A stretch of DNA of 64,000 nt from Lysobacter capsici. GTDB lineage: Bacteria > Pseudomonadota > Gammaproteobacteria > Xanthomonadales > Xanthomonadaceae. The translations under genes and the position numbers were made by a program. The notes under the pieces are model-generated. The model searched no databases. It was not told the DNA's origin and was given only the letters and a program-made list of their open reading frames with translations. Within the stretch, counting starts at the first letter, position 1, and each line of letters starts with the position of its first letter. The stretch lies in assembly GCF_018732085.1 (NCBI RefSeq), contig NZ_CP076103.1, positions 2,232,001 to 2,296,000 of the forward strand. Direction: 5' to 3'. Of this stretch, positions 61,468 through 64,000 are shown one piece after another.

Positions 61468-62138
61468 TTGAGGCTGTCCGCGAGAAAGGCGAGGGTGCGG
61501 GTCCAGGCCAGCGCGGCGCTGGCGGGCTCGTAGGCGTCGCCGACATCGCGATTGAAGCCGTGGCTGGCCTCATAGACATGGATCGGTGCGAGCGGCAGCG
61601 CCTGGCGATGCTGTTCGATCGCTTCGGGCGGGATGCTGCCGTCGTGGCGACCGAAGTGGAACATGATCGGTGCGCGCACCGCCGCGCGCGCCGCCTCGTC
61701 GAGAAACCGCAGCGTTTGCGCGCCGTAGTAGCTCACCGCCGGCAGGTCGAGCCGGGTATTGGCCAGGAACGCCAGCGAACCGCCCCAGCAGAAGCCGACC
61801 GCGGCGGTGCGCAATCCTTCGCTTTGCAGCAGGTGCGCCGCGGCGCCGACGATCTCGGTCGCGCGGTCGAAACCGACCCGGTCGCGCAATTCGCGGCCGC
61901 GCGCATAGGCCGACTGTTCGTAGTCCAGTTCCACGCCCGCCTCGACCGGATCGAACAGGGCCGGCGCCAGCGCGAGGTAACCGGCCTGGGCGAAACGCTC
62001 GGCGACCTCGCGGATATGCGCGTTGACGCCGAAGATCTCCTGAATGACCACCACGCCGCCCAGCGGCACGCCGGTCGGGTCGGCGCGCCAGGCCTGGACG
62101 GGGCCGGCGGGGGTGTCGAGATCGATCCAGTGAGCCAT
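61464..62138 (-). CDS. Dienelactone hydrolase family protein
   Basis: 224 residues, alpha/beta hydrolase with a Cys nucleophile in VGFCWGGSLAF, Asp in FGRHDGSIPPE, His in EASHGFNR, the DLH triad. VVIQEIFGVNAHIREVAERF is the family opening. Substrate unknown; no aromatic-degradation genes nearby. First gene of the pxpBC run, 153 bp from divergent rimO. Confidence 0.92.
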   Translation of the reverse strand: MAHWIDLDTPAGPVQAWRADPTGVPLGGVVVIQEIFGVNAHIREVAERFAQAGYLALAPALFDPVEAGVELDYEQSAYARGRELRDRVGFDRATEIVGAAAHLLQSEGLRTAAVGFCWGGSLAFLANTRLDLPAVSYYGAQTLRFLDEAARAAVRAPIMFHFGRHDGSIPPEAIEQHRQALPLAPIHVYEASHGFNRDVGDAYEPASAALAWTRTLAFLADSLK

Positions 62139-62210
62139 CGGCTACTCCTCAGTGGCGAGAAACCCGGCGGGCGTTCACCCGCAAGGCAGGGTCAGTTTAG
62201 CCCCGGAGGC

Positions 62211-62216
62211 TATAAT
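62211..62216 (+). promoter_or_regulatory. -10 element of rimO
   Basis: A perfect TATAAT in a GC-rich context, 75 bp before the rimO start. No clear -35 at 16-18 bp. Likely the main rimO promoter. Confidence 0.55.
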
Positions 62217-62291
62217 TCGCGCCCCCGGCCGCTTCGCCGGCCGCCGGCTCGCGTTTCGCGCCCGGATTCTCTCGTTCAGGTCTCTTCCCGC

Positions 62292-63653
62292 ATGTCTTCC
62301 GCCAGCAGCGTCTCGCCAGCCAATCCCAAAGTCGGTTTCGTCAGCCTCGGTTGCCCGAAGGCCCTGGTCGATTCCGAGCGCATCCTCACCCAGTTGCGCG
62401 TGGAGGGCTACGACATCGTCCAGACCTACGACGATGCCGACGTGGTGGTGGTCAACACCTGCGGCTTCATCGATTCGGCGGTGACCGAATCGCTGGACGC
62501 GATCGGCGAGGCGATCGCCGAGAACGGCAAGGTCATCGTCACCGGTTGCCTGGGCAAGCGTTCGGAACTGATCCGCGAAGCGCATCCGGGCGTGCTGTCG
62601 ATCAGCGGCCCGCAGGACTACGGCAGCGTGATGAGCGCGGTGCATGCGGTGCTGCCGCCCAAGCACGACCCGTTCATCGACTTGGTGCCGCGACGCGACG
62701 ACGGCATCGGCGTCAAGCTCACGCCGAAGCATTATGCGTATCTGAAGATTTCCGAAGGCTGCAATCACCGTTGCAGCTTCTGCATCATCCCGTCGATGCG
62801 CGGCGATCTGGTCTCGCGCCCGGTCGATCAGGTGCTGCGCGAAGCCGAAAAACTCGCGATGGGCGGGGTCAAGGAACTGCTGGTGATCTCGCAGGACACC
62901 TCGGCCTACGGCGTCGACGTGAAGTACGCGCAGCACGAATGGCGCGGCAAGCCGTACCAGACCCGGATGAAGGCGCTATGCGAGGGTCTGAGCGAACTGG
63001 GCATCTGGACGCGCCTGCATTACGTGTATCCGTACCCGCATGTCGACGAGATCATCCCATTGATGGCCGACGGCAAGCTGCTGCCGTACCTGGACATTCC
63101 GTTCCAGCACGCCAGCCCGCGCGTGCTCAAGCTGATGAAGCGCCCCGGCGCGGTCGACAAGACCCTCGAACGCATTCAGCGCTGGCGCTCGATCGCTCCG
63201 GACATCGCGATCCGCAGTACCTTCATCGTCGGTTTCCCGGGCGAGACCGAGGCCGAGTTCGAAGAACTGCTGGATTTCCTCGACGAAGCCCAGCTCGACC
63301 GGGTCGGCGCATTCGCCTATTCGCCGGTCGACGGCGCCCGCGCCAACGATCTGCCCGATCCGATCGACGAGGACGTCAAGCAGGAGCGGCTGGCGCGTTT
63401 CATGGAGCGTCAGGCCGAGATCTCGGCGAACAAGCTCGAAGCCAAGGTCGGCAGCGTGCAGCGCTGCATCGTCGACGCGCTCGACGGCGACCTGGCGATC
63501 GCGCGTTCGATGGCCGACGCGCCGGAGATCGACGGCTTGGTGCAGATTCAGAACGGTCTGGAAGCGCAGCTGCGGGTGGGGCAGTTCGTCGATGTCGAGA
63601 TCATGGGCAGTGATGAGCATGATCTGTTTGGTGAGGCGGTGCTGGAGGATTGA
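62292..63653 (+). CDS. rimO: Ribosomal protein S12 methylthiotransferase RimO
   Basis: Radical-SAM enzyme that adds a methylthio group to Asp89 of S12. 453 residues: UPF0004 domain (KVGFVSLGCPKALVDSERIL, VVVNTCGFIDSA, VTGCLGKRSELI), radical-SAM Cys motif GCNHRCSFCIIPSMRG, and a TRAM domain at the C-terminus (LVQIQNGLEAQLRVGQFVDV). Start ATG 62292. Confidence 0.96.
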   Translation: MSSASSVSPANPKVGFVSLGCPKALVDSERILTQLRVEGYDIVQTYDDADVVVVNTCGFIDSAVTESLDAIGEAIAENGKVIVTGCLGKRSELIREAHPGVLSISGPQDYGSVMSAVHAVLPPKHDPFIDLVPRRDDGIGVKLTPKHYAYLKISEGCNHRCSFCIIPSMRGDLVSRPVDQVLREAEKLAMGGVKELLVISQDTSAYGVDVKYAQHEWRGKPYQTRMKALCEGLSELGIWTRLHYVYPYPHVDEIIPLMADGKLLPYLDIPFQHASPRVLKLMKRPGAVDKTLERIQRWRSIAPDIAIRSTFIVGFPGETEAEFEELLDFLDEAQLDRVGAFAYSPVDGARANDLPDPIDEDVKQERLARFMERQAEISANKLEAKVGSVQRCIVDALDGDLAIARSMADAPEIDGLVQIQNGLEAQLRVGQFVDVEIMGSDEHDLFGEAVLED

Positions 63654-63723
63654 GTCGGGTCGGTGGCGATGTAGCAAGGCCGCATGGCGCCGGCCCGCTC
63701 GCATCGAAGCTGCGTGTACCGAC

Positions 63724-63987
63724 TGTAGGAGCGCAGCAAGTCGCGACCGCGTCATCTCGGTTGCGTCGGGGCTTGCGTAATCGGTGCGAATTCGCGGTCG
63801 CAGCTTACGCAGCTCCTGCTGGGGTACTTCAAAGGGCGCGTCGATCGGAGGAGATTTCGGCCCGATCGCTTCGTGGCTGCGTGTACCGACTGTAGGAGCG
63901 CCGCAAGTCGCGACCGCGCCATCTCGGTTGCGTCGGGGCTTTCGCAATCGTCGCGAATTCGCGGTCGCAGCTTGCGCAGCTCCTACA
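63724..63987. repeat. Two tandem REP pairs at the window end
   Basis: Direct REPs TGTAGGAGCGCAGCAAGTCG at 63724 and TGTAGGAGCGCCGCAAGTCG at ~63891, inverted partners at ~63793-63820 and ~63960-63987. The spacers are near-identical (CATCTCGGTTGCGTCGGGGC then AATTCGCGGTCGCAGCTT), so the whole pair was duplicated with ~165 bp period. No gene. Confidence 0.9.
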
Positions 63988-64000
63988 GGGACTTCGGGAT

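Overview
The window looks like chromosome of a high-GC gammaproteobacterium of the Xanthomonadaceae, most like Lysobacter. The evidence is very high GC with GTG/TTG starts; Xanthomonad-style neighbourhoods (an outer-membrane TIGR02001/TorF-like gene leading kdpFABC, gcvR-bcp divergent from dapA-bamC, metG with a soluble RnfB, apbC-dcd); a TonB-dependent receptor with its own promoter region; and dense families of palindromic intergenic repeats. I see no phage, plasmid, integrase, transposase, CRISPR array or antibiotic-type gene cluster. This is mostly core chromosome.

Layout. 1-7.6 kb: kdpC, kdpB, kdpA, kdpF and an outer-membrane beta-barrel gene (all minus strand), with phased TTTACG repeats upstream that look like a KdpE operator, flanked by two copies of a ~0.6 kb palindromic repeat. 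7.6-13.5 kb (minus): alpha/beta hydrolase, thiD, two unknown genes, a PIN-PhoH ATPase, bcp/prxQ and gcvR. 13.5-15.1 kb (plus): dapA-bamC, then tandem repeats. 15.5-17.1 kb (minus): an exported unknown protein, fdxA and tRNA-Glu(CTC). 17.2-23.9 kb (plus): pcnB, folK, panB, panC, panD, pgi and a VOC protein. 24.1-25.2 kb (minus): queG. 25.2-34 kb (plus): nnr, tsaE, amiC, an unknown gene, mutL, a DUF1684 lipoprotein and a TraB/GumN protein. 34-41.3 kb (minus): rnfB-like, metG, DUF2147 and a TonB-dependent receptor. 41.7-44.3 kb (plus): apbC, dcd and an RDD protein. 45.3-49.2 kb (minus): a pyroglutamate cluster (small LiaI-like membrane protein, pxpA, DUF969, DUF979, pcp). 50.3-52.1 kb: a DUF885 lipoprotein. 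52.3-59.1 kb (minus): an ECF sigma factor with two tandem receptor-like Ser/Thr kinases. 59.4-62.1 kb (minus): dienelactone hydrolase, HIT, pxpB and pxpC, each overlapping the next. 62.3-63.7 kb (plus): rimO, then REP pairs.

Working together. KdpFABC is a high-affinity potassium pump whose putative operator matches the half-site layout of KdpE. Pcp releases pyroglutamate from peptides, DUF969/DUF979 are a membrane pair that could move it, and PxpABC would open it to glutamate; here pxpA is separated from pxpBC by about 10 kb. PanB/C/D form the pantothenate branch. The ECF factor and the twin kinases look like a phosphorylation-controlled regulatory module with no visible anti-sigma factor.

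The strongest undescribed signal is the palindromic repeat family (five loci). Its arms contain hairpins with compensatory base changes, share a movable ~25 bp module, and repeatedly end about 30-36 bp from a REP sequence, so arm plus REP may be one composite element.
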